A stretch of DNA of 64,000 bases from assembly GCF_008801925.2 (NCBI RefSeq), contig NZ_CP062807.1, forward strand, positions 61,310 to 125,309, given 5' to 3'. Position numbers and translations under genes: made by a program. This DNA is from Cupriavidus basilensis (GTDB taxonomy: Bacteria > Pseudomonadota > Gammaproteobacteria > Burkholderiales > Burkholderiaceae). This document shows positions 26,366 to 34,925 of the stretch, piece after piece. How positions within the stretch are numbered: position 1 is the stretch's first letter; each line of letters starts with the position of its first letter. Below the pieces are notes generated by a model, which saw only the letters and a list, made by a program, of their open reading frames with translations, was not told the origin of the DNA and did not search any database.

Positions 26366-28148
26366 CATCGCACCGGAGGCTACTGCGCCCACGCGAGCGC
26401 AGTATGCCGCCCTGCGGGCTTGGCTGCAGGGCATGCCAGTGGAATTCATCGCAGGCCGCTGGCTGGCCACCGATCCGGACGACGTGCTCGAGCCGCGCGC
26501 GGCGCTCGCTCTGTTGCACAGCCTCCGTGACGCTCTGGTACAACGCGCACGCCAACATGGCAGGGACGACCTAGCGGAGGCCGCAAGTCTGCCTGGGCGT
26601 TCTGGCAAGGGCATGGATCGCGCTATTGAGGCTGTCCGAGAGCTTGAAAAGCTCGCCAAGCCTGCCCCGCAACCTGAGCATGGGGTTGGCCTCTGGCTCG
26701 CCGCCCCTTTGGCCCGCCGACTGCAGGCGGCCAACATCCTCACCCTCGGGGAACTCACTGCACTGTGCAATCAGCGCGGGAGCGCTTGGTGGCGGCGCGT
26801 GCCGCGAGTGGGGCCGTTGGCAGCCGCGCGCGTAGTAAGAGTGCTGGAGCGGTACAGCGCAAGTTTGGGGCCGCTTAGCGCCCATGTCACAGGCATACCG
26901 CCGGCGGGGCCGTTGGCACCTACTCAATTAGGAGTGGATGGTGGCACCGCACTTCCCCTCGAGGCGATGCGATTGCCACGCGAGCTCGATGGCTCCAAGG
27001 GGCTCAATCGCGCACCGCTCGATCGCTGCATGATTGGTGCGCGTGATGATTATCAGGCAATCCAGACCTGGCTTTCGCTGTGGCCTACGGAATCGCAAAC
27101 CTATCGCGCCTATCGCAAAGAGGCAGAGAGATTTCTTGGCTGGATCATCATTGAGCGGGGAAGAGCCTTCGCCGACGCGCTCACTGATGACTGCATTGCC
27201 TACCGCGCCTTTCTGGCCGATCCGCAGCCCGCAGCACGCTGGTGCGGGCCCCGCGCGGCACGAGAGATCCAGGTGGCCGGCACATCGATGCATAACCCGG
27301 CGTGGCGTCCTTTTCTGGGGCCGTTGGCGCCTCGCAGCCGAGCCTTCAGCGAAACGGTGCTCAATTCCCTCTGCGCGTGGCTCGTGGACCGGCGCTATCT
27401 CGCCGCAAATCCTTGGGCCGGCGTGCCACTACAGCGCGTGGCCAAGCCTTCTATGCACGTCGAGAAGGCCATCGCCATGCCTGTCTGGGAGGTGATGAGC
27501 TCGTGGTTAGATGCCGAGGCGTTCGCCAGCGCGCGCGGTCGCCTACTGCGTGCTGCCGTACTTCTTCTTCGTGAGACGGGCATGCGCTGCGACGAAGCTG
27601 CAAGAGCAGTGCGGATGAACCTCGTCCCGTTAGCTAACACGTCCCAAGGCGGAAAGCTGCAAGCGGTTTGGGGAGAACTAAACATCGTGGGCAAGGGCGG
27701 TCGTGAGCGCTTCGTGCCAATCAGTCAGCGACTCCGCGGTGCCTTAGAAGAGCACTGGGCAGACCTGGCGAACGCCGATAGCCCGCTATCCGATGATCAC
27801 TTGATTGCGCCGCTGGTCGTGCCTAATACCCCACGAGCTCGAGCCAAAGCTAACGAGGGTCGGCAGGGCTATAGTGCACGAGGCCTGCGCCAGCTGATCG
27901 AGGAAACGTCAGACCGGTTTCTGTCACACATCAGCAGCGAAAGCCCGGAGTTGCTCGCGGAAATGACGCGGATTTATCCGCATGCATTCAGGCATGCCTT
28001 CGGCGCACACGGCCTCGCCGCCGGCATGGGCATCAATGTCGTGCAGGGGTATCTAGGGCATGCCTCCATTGCGACCACGACGCTGTACAGCACGGCGGAC
28101 CGCGATCGTAGGCTTTACGACGTAGAGAAATTCTACCGGACCACGTAG
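26352..28148 (+). CDS. large tyrosine recombinase with N-terminal phage-integrase-N (DUF3701-like) domain (598 aa)
   Basis: Starts GTG at 26352, 14 bp inside the preceding gene. Residues 1-170 match the DUF3701 type (EFIAGRWLATDPDDVLEP; WWRRVPRVGPLAAARVVRVL). The catalytic core follows, with the first Arg in RETGMRCDEAARAV, the HxxR box in PHAFRHAFGAHG and the Tyr in ASIATTTLYSTADR. It is a second recombinase unrelated in sequence to the one at 1458. Being the last gene of the 23.3-28.1 kb operon, it may mark that operon as a mobile block. Confidence 0.88.
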   Translation: MIPTDIAPEATAPTRAQYAALRAWLQGMPVEFIAGRWLATDPDDVLEPRAALALLHSLRDALVQRARQHGRDDLAEAASLPGRSGKGMDRAIEAVRELEKLAKPAPQPEHGVGLWLAAPLARRLQAANILTLGELTALCNQRGSAWWRRVPRVGPLAAARVVRVLERYSASLGPLSAHVTGIPPAGPLAPTQLGVDGGTALPLEAMRLPRELDGSKGLNRAPLDRCMIGARDDYQAIQTWLSLWPTESQTYRAYRKEAERFLGWIIIERGRAFADALTDDCIAYRAFLADPQPAARWCGPRAAREIQVAGTSMHNPAWRPFLGPLAPRSRAFSETVLNSLCAWLVDRRYLAANPWAGVPLQRVAKPSMHVEKAIAMPVWEVMSSWLDAEAFASARGRLLRAAVLLLRETGMRCDEAARAVRMNLVPLANTSQGGKLQAVWGELNIVGKGGRERFVPISQRLRGALEEHWADLANADSPLSDDHLIAPLVVPNTPRARAKANEGRQGYSARGLRQLIEETSDRFLSHISSESPELLAEMTRIYPHAFRHAFGAHGLAAGMGINVVQGYLGHASIATTTLYSTADRDRRLYDVEKFYRTT

Positions 28149-28183
28149 AAGCAGCGACCGCCGGCTGCGCGTCCCTCACTCAA

Positions 28184-28199
28184 TTTCCAACGTTGGAAA
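28184..28199. repeat. backbone palindrome copy 3 (TTTCCAACGTTGGAAA)
   Basis: A perfect dyad, 35 bp after the large recombinase stop and 105 bp before the next gene. Confidence 0.85.
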
Positions 28200-28304
28200 T
28201 ACTGTTTCGATGACAATAGCCATGCTGAAATAGAGCGCTACGCGCAGTGTGGAAACAAGAACCCTTGACAGTAAATCGTTGTGTCACCAGAAGGAGAGTG
28301 AGTC

Positions 28305-29099
28305 ATGATCCCGAACGGGGCTTTCGAGCAAGAGGGTTTCGCTGGCGACGGCGGTGCTAGCCTTCGACTTGGCCAACGCGAAAGGTACGAAGAGCTGTTT
28401 GCATTCGCCGACGAATGCTCGCGTCTCACGATGAAAGTAGCAGCCCTCTTGCCGGACGCGACGACGAAGCGGCAATTTGTCGTCAGCCTATTTTTTGCTC
28501 GGTGCACATCGCATTACCAAGCCGCTATGAACCTCGCGGAAGGCGGCATGACCGTTGAGTCCCTCGTACTTTCACGAGGGCTTGTCGAGACCTTTTTCGT
28601 CCTGGCCGCAATAGCCGAAGATGCCGTGACGCCAGAGGAGTTGGTCGGCCACGACAACGCGTCGCGCGTAAAGCACGCGAATGCACTGCTCAACTCAAGC
28701 AAGTATCCGAACGTTGCGCCGTTCAAAGAAACACTAACGGAGTTCGTTACTCAGAACGCTGGGGTCTCAGCGATTGACATGCGCGAGTTCGCGAGGAGGG
28801 GAGAGGCGCTTGCAGTCTATGACGGGCTTTATCGTCACCTGTCCCACCACGCTGCTCATCCCTCGCTTTCAGCAGTGGATGTCTACATCGCCGACGGTGA
28901 AAGTGGCCGCCCTACGGCAAGATATCAGCCCATTCTAGGCTACACCCCCCGAGCAGTATTGAGCGCGTGTGCCGGCATTCTCCTAGCGTGCTTTGCATGC
29001 GACCGGACCGGCGTGCGAACGCCTGATACGAATGCCGCTGGCGCGCGACTGTGGACTGCCTACGAGCAGTTGTACGCTCTATTTCAGCCGTGGGAATAG
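28305..29099 (+). CDS. DUF5677-like protein (264 aa)
   Basis: A helical soluble protein. The central pattern (TSHYQAAMNLAEGGMTVESL, LVETFFVLAAIAED) and the late RHLSHHAAHPS match the DUF5677 family, whose function is not known; members are often in mobile or defence regions. A TTGACA 35 bp upstream and GAAGGAGAG before the ATG provide expression signals. It stands alone after the copy-3 palindrome. Confidence 0.65.
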   Translation: MIPNGAFEQEGFAGDGGASLRLGQRERYEELFAFADECSRLTMKVAALLPDATTKRQFVVSLFFARCTSHYQAAMNLAEGGMTVESLVLSRGLVETFFVLAAIAEDAVTPEELVGHDNASRVKHANALLNSSKYPNVAPFKETLTEFVTQNAGVSAIDMREFARRGEALAVYDGLYRHLSHHAAHPSLSAVDVYIADGESGRPTARYQPILGYTPRAVLSACAGILLACFACDRTGVRTPDTNAAGARLWTAYEQLYALFQPWE

Positions 29100-29583
29100 C
29101 TTGCCATGCGGTGCGGGACTTGGCATCGGCAGCGCGAATGGGGAAGAGGGACTTCGCCATGGAACGCCTCTCTACAGTCCGAAGCCGGCATGCAGGCATA
29201 CTTACTGTGGGGCACCTCTGGTGGACCTGGTGGCAAGTGCGCGGCATGGTAGCGGCCAACAGGCCGGCTCCCGCTTGCACACCGGAGGCCGGTCTAGACC
29301 AAAGCAGCTTAGAGAATATTCCCTTGGCAGTGCTTATGAAGAAGTGGTAAGGAGCATGTCCCAGCACAGCCTAGCGAATAGCTCGCTGTGGACGATAGGG
29401 ACAGCCTGCGCGAACTATTCCGCAATCAGGGAGCGCTGGCGATTCTTGCCGCTGATCCACGCCGGCGCATGCCCCCTCCAATCAAGCTTCGCTCCAAGCT
29501 TCCGATAAAACGAAGAAGAGCTCTCCTGCGCTATGCTACGCAATAGGAAGCTCGACCAGTCATCACACGGAGATAGCGAAAGA
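29100..29583. other. no gene identified (484 bp)
   Basis: Open frames on both strands are short and of poor protein character. A possible promoter-like TATGCT precedes the lipoprotein gene. I see no repeat, terminator or RNA gene here; it may be a remnant of a deleted gene. Confidence 0.4.
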
Positions 29584-29910
29584 ATGAAGCGACTACTTGG
29601 AAGCGCCCTGATCATCGTCGGCGTGCTTGCCGGATGCGGCAACAATAGCGGAAGTGAATACCTGGGCAAGTGGGTCAATGTAAAGAGTGAAAAGCGCTCC
29701 CTTGAAATTGAGCGCAACGGCGATAGCTTTATGGTCCGCAACACGGGGCCGAGTTTCATAGACGGAAAGCCGGAGACCAAGAATATTCCGGCCACCTACG
29801 CAAACGGTGTTTTGAAAGTGTCTATGGGAATGGGCGATATCACGCTTGCCATTGACAAGGCATCAGGTAATCTTACCGATGGCAGTGTGGAATACAAGAA
29901 GACAAACTAG
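29584..29910 (+). CDS. small lipoprotein (108 aa)
   Basis: A signal peptide with the lipobox LAGC (Cys18) followed by a short linker, then a beta-rich domain (YLGKWVNVKSEKRSLEIERN, VLKVSMGMGDITLAIDK) similar to small lipocalin-like lipoproteins. It starts MKRLLGSALIIVG at 29584; AAAGA precedes it. Probably exported and anchored in the envelope. Function unknown; plasmid lipoproteins of this size can affect exclusion. Confidence 0.7.
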   Translation: MKRLLGSALIIVGVLAGCGNNSGSEYLGKWVNVKSEKRSLEIERNGDSFMVRNTGPSFIDGKPETKNIPATYANGVLKVSMGMGDITLAIDKASGNLTDGSVEYKKTN

Positions 29911-30000
29911 TCCGTTTGATTGCGGCGCCGACCGCGCATTCGCCGGCGGCGCCAATTGCATGCGTTTCTCCAAGCTCTTGCGACCAGTCCCAGATCACCC

Positions 30001-30030
30001 TTGACATGGTGCACATGTGCACCATATGAT
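30001..30030 (+). promoter_or_regulatory. promoter with GGTGCACATGTGCACC dyad in the spacer
   Basis: TTGACA (30001-30006), an 18-bp spacer and TATGAT (30025-30030). The spacer is almost filled by a perfect 16-bp palindrome (30008-30023). The layout is the same as at 17390. It drives the 30158 gene; a copy of the backbone palindrome lies 25 bp downstream. Confidence 0.75.
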
Positions 30031-30054
30031 GATCGCACGTTCAGCGCTAAGAGC

Positions 30055-30070
30055 TTTCCAACGTTGGAAA
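30055..30070. repeat. backbone palindrome copy 4 (TTTCCAACGTTGGAAA)
   Basis: A perfect dyad just downstream of the 30001 promoter, probably in its transcribed leader, 88 bp before the gene start. Confidence 0.85.
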
Positions 30071-30157
30071 TAGGGAAGGGAAGGCGAGGACTGTCGCTCT
30101 GCGGGTTTTCGTGAGAGCATATCTACTTTATTTAAATCATACAAAAGGAAGCCATTT

Positions 30158-31225
30158 ATGAAAGCAACCCGTTCGATGCTGCCCGCCTTTCTGGCAACGC
30201 TCGTGCTCGCCGCGTGCGGCGGTGGAGGTGGCGATGGCAATTCCGCGCCGCCGGAGCAAGCTTTGCCGCCTCCGCCGACTGCTCCCGTGACTGTGGGCGA
30301 GACAACGCTCGCAGCGGGTCTCCTGACGGCCAGCGGATTTGGCAACATCGTAAACGGCGTGGAGCAAAAGGGCATCTCCAAGACAGCTGCGACCAAGGCA
30401 TCGAGCAACGTTTTCGACATCCGCGCCGCCGTCGCCGTCGGCCCCAGCGCCAACAGCACACCCACGAGCGCTTTCGACACGATCGACACGGCTGCATACT
30501 GGGCACTCACATCCTCGGGCTGGACCAACGCCACCACCAGCTACCAAGCGACCTTCTCGTCCGACGAGGTGGCAACGGTCTCGTTCGGCAGCATCTCCAG
30601 TGCTCCTTTCACCTGGTCGGTGAAGCTCAACCTCAAGGATGTGGGCGGCGGCCAGGTGACGGACTATCTCGTCAATGCCGCGGGCGCACCGCTGACCGCC
30701 TCCATGGTGGCCGCCGCGCTTCCCGCCGGCGTAAAGGCAGCGTATCCCTCGTTCGCGCCCTCGACGGCGACAGTCATCGCGTCGATGTTCGGCGAGCTCG
30801 ACCCGCTGCTGGTATCCGAAGCGGACCTGCTCACGCGCAGCTTCTGCGAAGACAGTGCTGATGCCAGCGCACGCGTGCAATACCAGCTTGCCGCGTCGGG
30901 CGTGCTGAAGGTCTTTGACGCCAAGGCCGCCGGGTGCGGTGCCGGCGCCACGGCGCTGCCCGACGGCAAATGGGAAACCCAGACGCTGTACGGCAAGACG
31001 GTCTATCTGCTGTCGTTCCCGACCGTAGCGCACTACGAGTCCTTCAACGCCTACGTTCCCGCCAGCGCCTTTGCGGCGGGTGCGCGCAAGGCCATCGTTG
31101 CCGGCAGCGGTTCGGAGCGCTGGAAGTCGGGCTTCTTCATCCCGAAGGACGTGGCCATCCAGTCGAAGCGCGCGTTCCTGAGCGTCGGCGCTCTGGACGC
31201 AATCCGCACTGCCGTGTCCCTGTAA
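30158..31225 (+). CDS. exported lipoprotein, low-complexity linker then unknown domain (355 aa)
   Basis: A signal peptide with the lipobox LAAC (Cys20) followed by a Gly-rich and Pro-rich linker (to residue ~45). The remaining ~300 residues are rich in Ala, Ser and Thr with beta character and four Cys that could form disulphides. The family is not recognised. It has its own well-equipped promoter region (GTGCAC dyad and palindrome copy 4) and a terminator, so it is a separately controlled unit, perhaps a surface protein of the plasmid. Confidence 0.7.
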   Translation: MKATRSMLPAFLATLVLAACGGGGGDGNSAPPEQALPPPPTAPVTVGETTLAAGLLTASGFGNIVNGVEQKGISKTAATKASSNVFDIRAAVAVGPSANSTPTSAFDTIDTAAYWALTSSGWTNATTSYQATFSSDEVATVSFGSISSAPFTWSVKLNLKDVGGGQVTDYLVNAAGAPLTASMVAAALPAGVKAAYPSFAPSTATVIASMFGELDPLLVSEADLLTRSFCEDSADASARVQYQLAASGVLKVFDAKAAGCGAGATALPDGKWETQTLYGKTVYLLSFPTVAHYESFNAYVPASAFAAGARKAIVAGSGSERWKSGFFIPKDVAIQSKRAFLSVGALDAIRTAVSL

Positions 31226-31273
31226 CGCACCTCTCCGGCGCTGGGCCTGACCCGCCCTGGCGTCTTTGTCCCG

Positions 31274-31298
31274 CCCGGCCTAATGGCCGGGTTTTTTT
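31274..31298 (+). terminator. rho-independent terminator
   Basis: Stem CCCGGCC/GGCCGGG with loop TAAT and seven T, 48 bp after the lipoprotein gene. Confidence 0.88.
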
Positions 31299-31369
31299 AT
31301 AGATGGATAAAACCAAGTCCATTACTTAGGATGGCTGCCGTCGGCGCCGCTAACCTCTACGGAGAAAAA

Positions 31370-32038
31370 GTGAAGAAGTATTTTCGTTGGCTCACCACAA
31401 TTCAGTGGACGTTCCTGACCACCACGATTGGGCTTATGTGCATTGCTGCTCAGTTTCATCGTCGCGTTGACTATCCCTGGGTCCAGGCGCTGCGCGCCGC
31501 CGAGGCGGCAGCACTCGGAAGCGCTGACGCGCCTCCCTTGTTGGAGCACTTTGTTTCAGGATTTGCCTACACCCTGATTGCGTTTTGCGGCGTCCAGTTA
31601 CTGGGACTTGTGTACCGGGAAGCTGGCGAACTCGTGGACAACTGGTCGAAGGGGCTTCGAGCGTGCGCCATCCTCGTGCTCATCATGGCGGTGTACTTCA
31701 TTGTTGAACCCAAGAACCGCTTCTCGCCGGTTCACTACCTGGTCGCAATCTTGGTCGGTGGCTGGCTTGGGCTATTCATCCGCGCTCCGCGCCGGACAAT
31801 GGAACAAGCGATGCGAAGGCCGTTGCACTCGGTGTTCTACGTTGCTGCGACCATCTGGATACTGCTCAATCTCTCATGGGAAGTGCGGCAGTTGCTTACG
31901 GCCACAACGAGCCTGTCCCAGTCTTGCCTGCAGTTGCTCTGCAGCTTGCTTGGCCTGGGGGGCGGGCTCCTTGTCGTGCGTGTCGTCGGCTTCAAGTCGG
32001 TCGACGTGGCGCATAGCGCCGGCGCCGCGCGCGCCTGA
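31370..32038 (+). CDS. multi-pass membrane protein of unknown function (222 aa)
   Basis: Five to six hydrophobic segments, for example WTFLTTTIGLMCIAAQF, GFAYTLIAFCGVQLLGLV, ACAILVLIMAVYFIV and HSVFYVAATIWILLNL. A GTG at 31370 with GGAG 6 nt upstream was chosen as start. No recognisable family. It is convergent with the relaxase gene and is followed by a terminator. Confidence 0.65.
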   Translation: MKKYFRWLTTIQWTFLTTTIGLMCIAAQFHRRVDYPWVQALRAAEAAALGSADAPPLLEHFVSGFAYTLIAFCGVQLLGLVYREAGELVDNWSKGLRACAILVLIMAVYFIVEPKNRFSPVHYLVAILVGGWLGLFIRAPRRTMEQAMRRPLHSVFYVAATIWILLNLSWEVRQLLTATTSLSQSCLQLLCSLLGLGGGLLVVRVVGFKSVDVAHSAGAARA

Positions 32039-32065
32039 GTCTCCCCGACGCAGCTCAAACAAGAG

Positions 32066-32090
32066 GGCCGACGATCGTCGGCCTTTTTTT
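32066..32090 (+). terminator. rho-independent terminator
   Basis: A perfect 18-base palindrome GGCCGACGATCGTCGGCC followed by seven T, between the membrane protein and the convergent relaxase gene. Confidence 0.88.
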
Positions 32091-32092
32091 GC

Positions 32093-34252
32093 CTATCGAC
32101 CGCGCCCTTGCGTCGGCTTACTCGAAATGCCGGCCTTGCCGTCTCGGTAGGTCACAGTGACGGTGCCCCCGGTTTCAGGCACGGTACGGAAGGCGGTCTT
32201 GTCGTGAATGACGTATTCATGACGACCAACCTCCTGCGCGATGTGCGTTGCCGTCTGAAACACCACCTTGCCCTTATAGCGCCCAGCTTGTGAACTTACG
32301 TGTGCAATCTTCGCGTTGCTGTCCAGTGCACGCACTTCGTCCTCAATGGCCACTACCGGACGTTCGCCGTGCTTGCCGACAGCGTGCATCTTTCTTACTG
32401 CTGAGAGCTCATCTCGATAGCTTCGCTGCAGAGCTTGCAGCTCGAGGTTTGCTATCCGGATATTCAGTTGCGTAGCCAAGCGTACCGCCCGCCTTTTGAA
32501 CTCGGCATCACCGCCGGTGAGGCGCACCCCCCCTGGCCATTTGGTGTCCGCGTACTGCAAAGACATGAGCAATGCGTCGTCCGACACGTCCCTCCGACCA
32601 TAGGTGACTCGTGAGCCCTCATCGTCAAATGCTTTGCCGCCATCGTTGAAGCTGTATAGCACCCGTCCGTTGTTGGAGACCTTCCAAATGAGGTTCTGCA
32701 TCGTCCGTGCATAGGGGTCAGTCCGGTGTGGCTCGGCGGGACGAATGGCGTTCTCTTCCTGCTCGTCTTCGGGACGCCCTTCGGCTGGGGCATCGGGATC
32801 GCCCACTATGCCCTTTCGCCGATCACGCCCCTCCTGGTACACCATGCCGCGCAGAGCACTGATGGCGGCCTCGTCACCCTGCTGCGCCAGATTCTCCACC
32901 CACGCCCGCCAACTAGGTAAGGCGGGGAGGAGGGCGCGCCTCTGCTCCCGCTCCCGCTTAATGGATTCCTTCAATTGGGCGCGCGTCCGCTCCGTTGTCA
33001 TCTTCAGCAGCATGTAAGCCTGCTGCTTCTGTGGCTGGTTCAACGTTCGGCTTCCCTGAATCTCCTTCCGCCCGGCCTTGTAACGCGCATCGAGTTCGAC
33101 TAGCCGCCGCTTGTCCTCAGCGTACAGGGGGGCAAGAGCCAGCGTGGCGCGAGCCCGCATTTCTTTCGCACGGACTTGCTCGGCGGCAAACCTGGCTCGA
33201 AGGTCGTCGCGAAGAGCCTTCCGCTCCAAGCGCCGCTGCAACCGCTTCTCAGGATCTCGCTTGTAGGTCCGCTCTGGTGCCGGCGTCCGCGCTTGGTCGC
33301 CGGCTGGTTCAAACTGGCCGAACCTCGCCTCGAGCTCCGCGCGCTTTAGGAACCGAAACGCTTTCGATGCGGCCACGACTACAGGCTGGCCTCCGCGCGA
33401 CTGCGCTGCCCCGGTCGTATCTGCGACAACCATACCGCCACCGCCCGCGTCTCGAAGTTCAAGACCATGCTGCAGGAGCACTCTGTGAACATCTTGCCAA
33501 CTGGTCGTCTTATTGTCCTTCAAGACACGCCGCAGCGGGTCGGCTGGAACTCGCGCGCACCACTCTTGAAGCGATTCGTCCCCTGACCAGGTCCCCACTG
33601 CTTCGGCCTTACCCTGAACGCGAGCAATATCGTCCTCCACATAGGACGCATCCTCAACGACGAGCTTCCTTCCGCCCACATCCACGACCTTGAACAGTCC
33701 CGAGTCGTGATGCCACCCAAAGCGGATCTCAACCTCTCGCGCTGCTCGATGGAGGGTCTTATGATCAAAGCCCAACGGCACAGCCTTGAACGTTTGCGGG
33801 TTCACCCGATTCACCTCCACATGGACATGAATGTTGTCGGTATTCGCATGCACCGCGGCGATGTACTGGTGATCAGCCATGCCCAGAGCGCCAAGCGTGT
33901 GACGCACCGCCTCAAAGATGTCCTCCGTCTTCGGCTTCTCGTGCTCAGGCCAGGAGAGGATGTAGTGGTACACCGGGTTCTTTGCGCGGGCATTCTTATT
34001 GGCTACCGCATACATTTCGGCTGGGGCTGTGGCCAGGCTTGTGACGTTGCCAATTTCCACGGCAATCGTCTTCTCGACTTCATCTCCAAGCTCATCTAGC
34101 ACTGATTCTTGCGTGATGTACTGGGTCAACCGGTCCCAGCTCGTCGTGGTCGGCGGTGCTGCCTGGTTCTGGATTCCCTCGGTGATGTACTTGCTCAGAT
34201 CTTTGAACGACGAGCGCCCGTCCCTGCGATTCTTCGGAACCTTGACGATCAT
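32093..34252 (-). CDS. traI: MOB-P relaxase TraI with LPD7 and KfrB-like domains (719 aa)
   Basis: The conjugative nickase that cleaves oriT and stays bound to the 5' end. The catalytic Tyr is Y22 in KDLSKYITEG, the position used by RP4 TraI, and the metal-binding motif is H135-x-x-x-D139-N-x-H142-x-H144 in HANTDNIHVHV. A basic helical middle is followed by an LPD7-type segment (about residues 515-590; LYSFNDGGKAFDDEGSRVTY) and a KfrB-like end (about 650-705; GRYKGKVVF, then TVTVTYRDGKAG). It overlaps mobC by 4 bp and both read away from oriT, as in IncP plasmids. Confidence 0.93.
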   Translation of the reverse strand: MIVKVPKNRRDGRSSFKDLSKYITEGIQNQAAPPTTTSWDRLTQYITQESVLDELGDEVEKTIAVEIGNVTSLATAPAEMYAVANKNARAKNPVYHYILSWPEHEKPKTEDIFEAVRHTLGALGMADHQYIAAVHANTDNIHVHVEVNRVNPQTFKAVPLGFDHKTLHRAAREVEIRFGWHHDSGLFKVVDVGGRKLVVEDASYVEDDIARVQGKAEAVGTWSGDESLQEWCARVPADPLRRVLKDNKTTSWQDVHRVLLQHGLELRDAGGGGMVVADTTGAAQSRGGQPVVVAASKAFRFLKRAELEARFGQFEPAGDQARTPAPERTYKRDPEKRLQRRLERKALRDDLRARFAAEQVRAKEMRARATLALAPLYAEDKRRLVELDARYKAGRKEIQGSRTLNQPQKQQAYMLLKMTTERTRAQLKESIKREREQRRALLPALPSWRAWVENLAQQGDEAAISALRGMVYQEGRDRRKGIVGDPDAPAEGRPEDEQEENAIRPAEPHRTDPYARTMQNLIWKVSNNGRVLYSFNDGGKAFDDEGSRVTYGRRDVSDDALLMSLQYADTKWPGGVRLTGGDAEFKRRAVRLATQLNIRIANLELQALQRSYRDELSAVRKMHAVGKHGERPVVAIEDEVRALDSNAKIAHVSSQAGRYKGKVVFQTATHIAQEVGRHEYVIHDKTAFRTVPETGGTVTVTYRDGKAGISSKPTQGRGR

Positions 34253-34566
34253 CGCCGTGCCCCTTCGCTCCAGACACGCTGGATCGCCTGCACAACCTCA
34301 TCGAGTGCACGCTGCAGATGCTCTTCGTGAATATCGTCGGCCACTTCGTGCAGAGCCTTCAATCCGGCGGCAATCTCCCGAAGCAAATTGATAGCGTCAA
34401 CATCGGCGCGACCTCGAGTTTGCCGCTTTAAGCCGGCGGCAAGCAGATACTCAGAGAGCGGCATGGAGCATTCTTCCGCCTTTATGAGAAGCGCTGCCTT
34501 CTCGTCCTTTGTGACGCGCAGTTTGCAGATCTCGGTTTTGGGGTTGTCTACCTTTGCGAATGCCAT
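34249..34566 (-). CDS. MobC/TraJ-like relaxosome accessory protein (105 aa)
   Basis: An oriT-binding ribbon-helix-helix protein that loads the relaxase. The N-terminal part (EICKLRVTKDEKAALLIKAE, then SMPLSEYLLAAGL) has the fold signature and is followed by a helical tail. The ATG at 34566 was chosen; backbone palindrome copy 5 lies 5 bp upstream of it, so a protein bound there would block this operon. It overlaps the relaxase start by 4 bp, the arrangement of traJ-traI. Confidence 0.85.
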   Translation of the reverse strand: MAFAKVDNPKTEICKLRVTKDEKAALLIKAEECSMPLSEYLLAAGLKRQTRGRADVDAINLLREIAAGLKALHEVADDIHEEHLQRALDEVVQAIQRVWSEGARR

Positions 34567-34571
34567 AGCAA

Positions 34572-34587
34572 TTTCCAACGTCAGAAA
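34572..34587. repeat. backbone palindrome copy 5 (TTTCCAACGTCAGAAA)
   Basis: Directly before the mobC/traJ start, over its ribosome-binding site, on the oriT side. Confidence 0.85.
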
Positions 34588-34625
34588 TACGGGTCTCGGG
34601 GCGGAGCCCTGAGCAGGCCGCAGAA

Positions 34626-34720
34626 GGCCGAATCCGCGACGGGCGCCGCAGGCGACCTAGCGGATTCGGCCGGTGGGGTCACAACACTTGTGTTGTGGCC
34701 ACATCTGCCATCCTGTCCTG
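34626..34720. other. oriT: oriT region with candidate nic site CATCCTG|T
   Basis: Between the mobC start and the TraK-like gene. A perfect 12-bp inverted repeat (GGCCGAATCCGC at 34626-34637, its complement at 34660-34671) is followed by CACAACACTTGTGTTGTG at 34680-34697 and then, 11 bp on, by CCATCCTGTCCTG. The IncP nick is in ATCCTG|C; here the matching ATCCTG|T would be cut between 34715 and 34716. Location and motif order (dyad, then nic 10-20 bp away) agree with MOB-P oriT sites. Confidence 0.8.
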
Positions 34721-34925
34721 TTGTTCTGGGGTTATTTTTCTATGTTTCCGTCTATGGATTTATCCATAGACCTGACTAGGGTTTCGGCATGCCGATGCCC
34801 ACAGAGTGTATGCCATCTGCTACTATAAAGAAATCACGAAAAGGCATAGTTTCCTGACGCGTGCCGGGTGAATTCCCGGCTGTCCGCGTGCAACGACGCT
34901 CGCCACAGTCCAGACCGCAAAGCAG

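Noticed and set aside
28912..29367. Minus-strand frame of 151 codons and a plus-strand frame of 99 codons in 29.0-29.4 kb
   Set aside because: Both Cys/Arg/Ala-rich without domain pattern, overlap a real gene, and lack ribosome-binding sites.
29941..30157. tRNA or small RNA gene before the lipoprotein at 30158
   Set aside because: The dyad there fits a promoter operator; no cloverleaf or other RNA fold is apparent.
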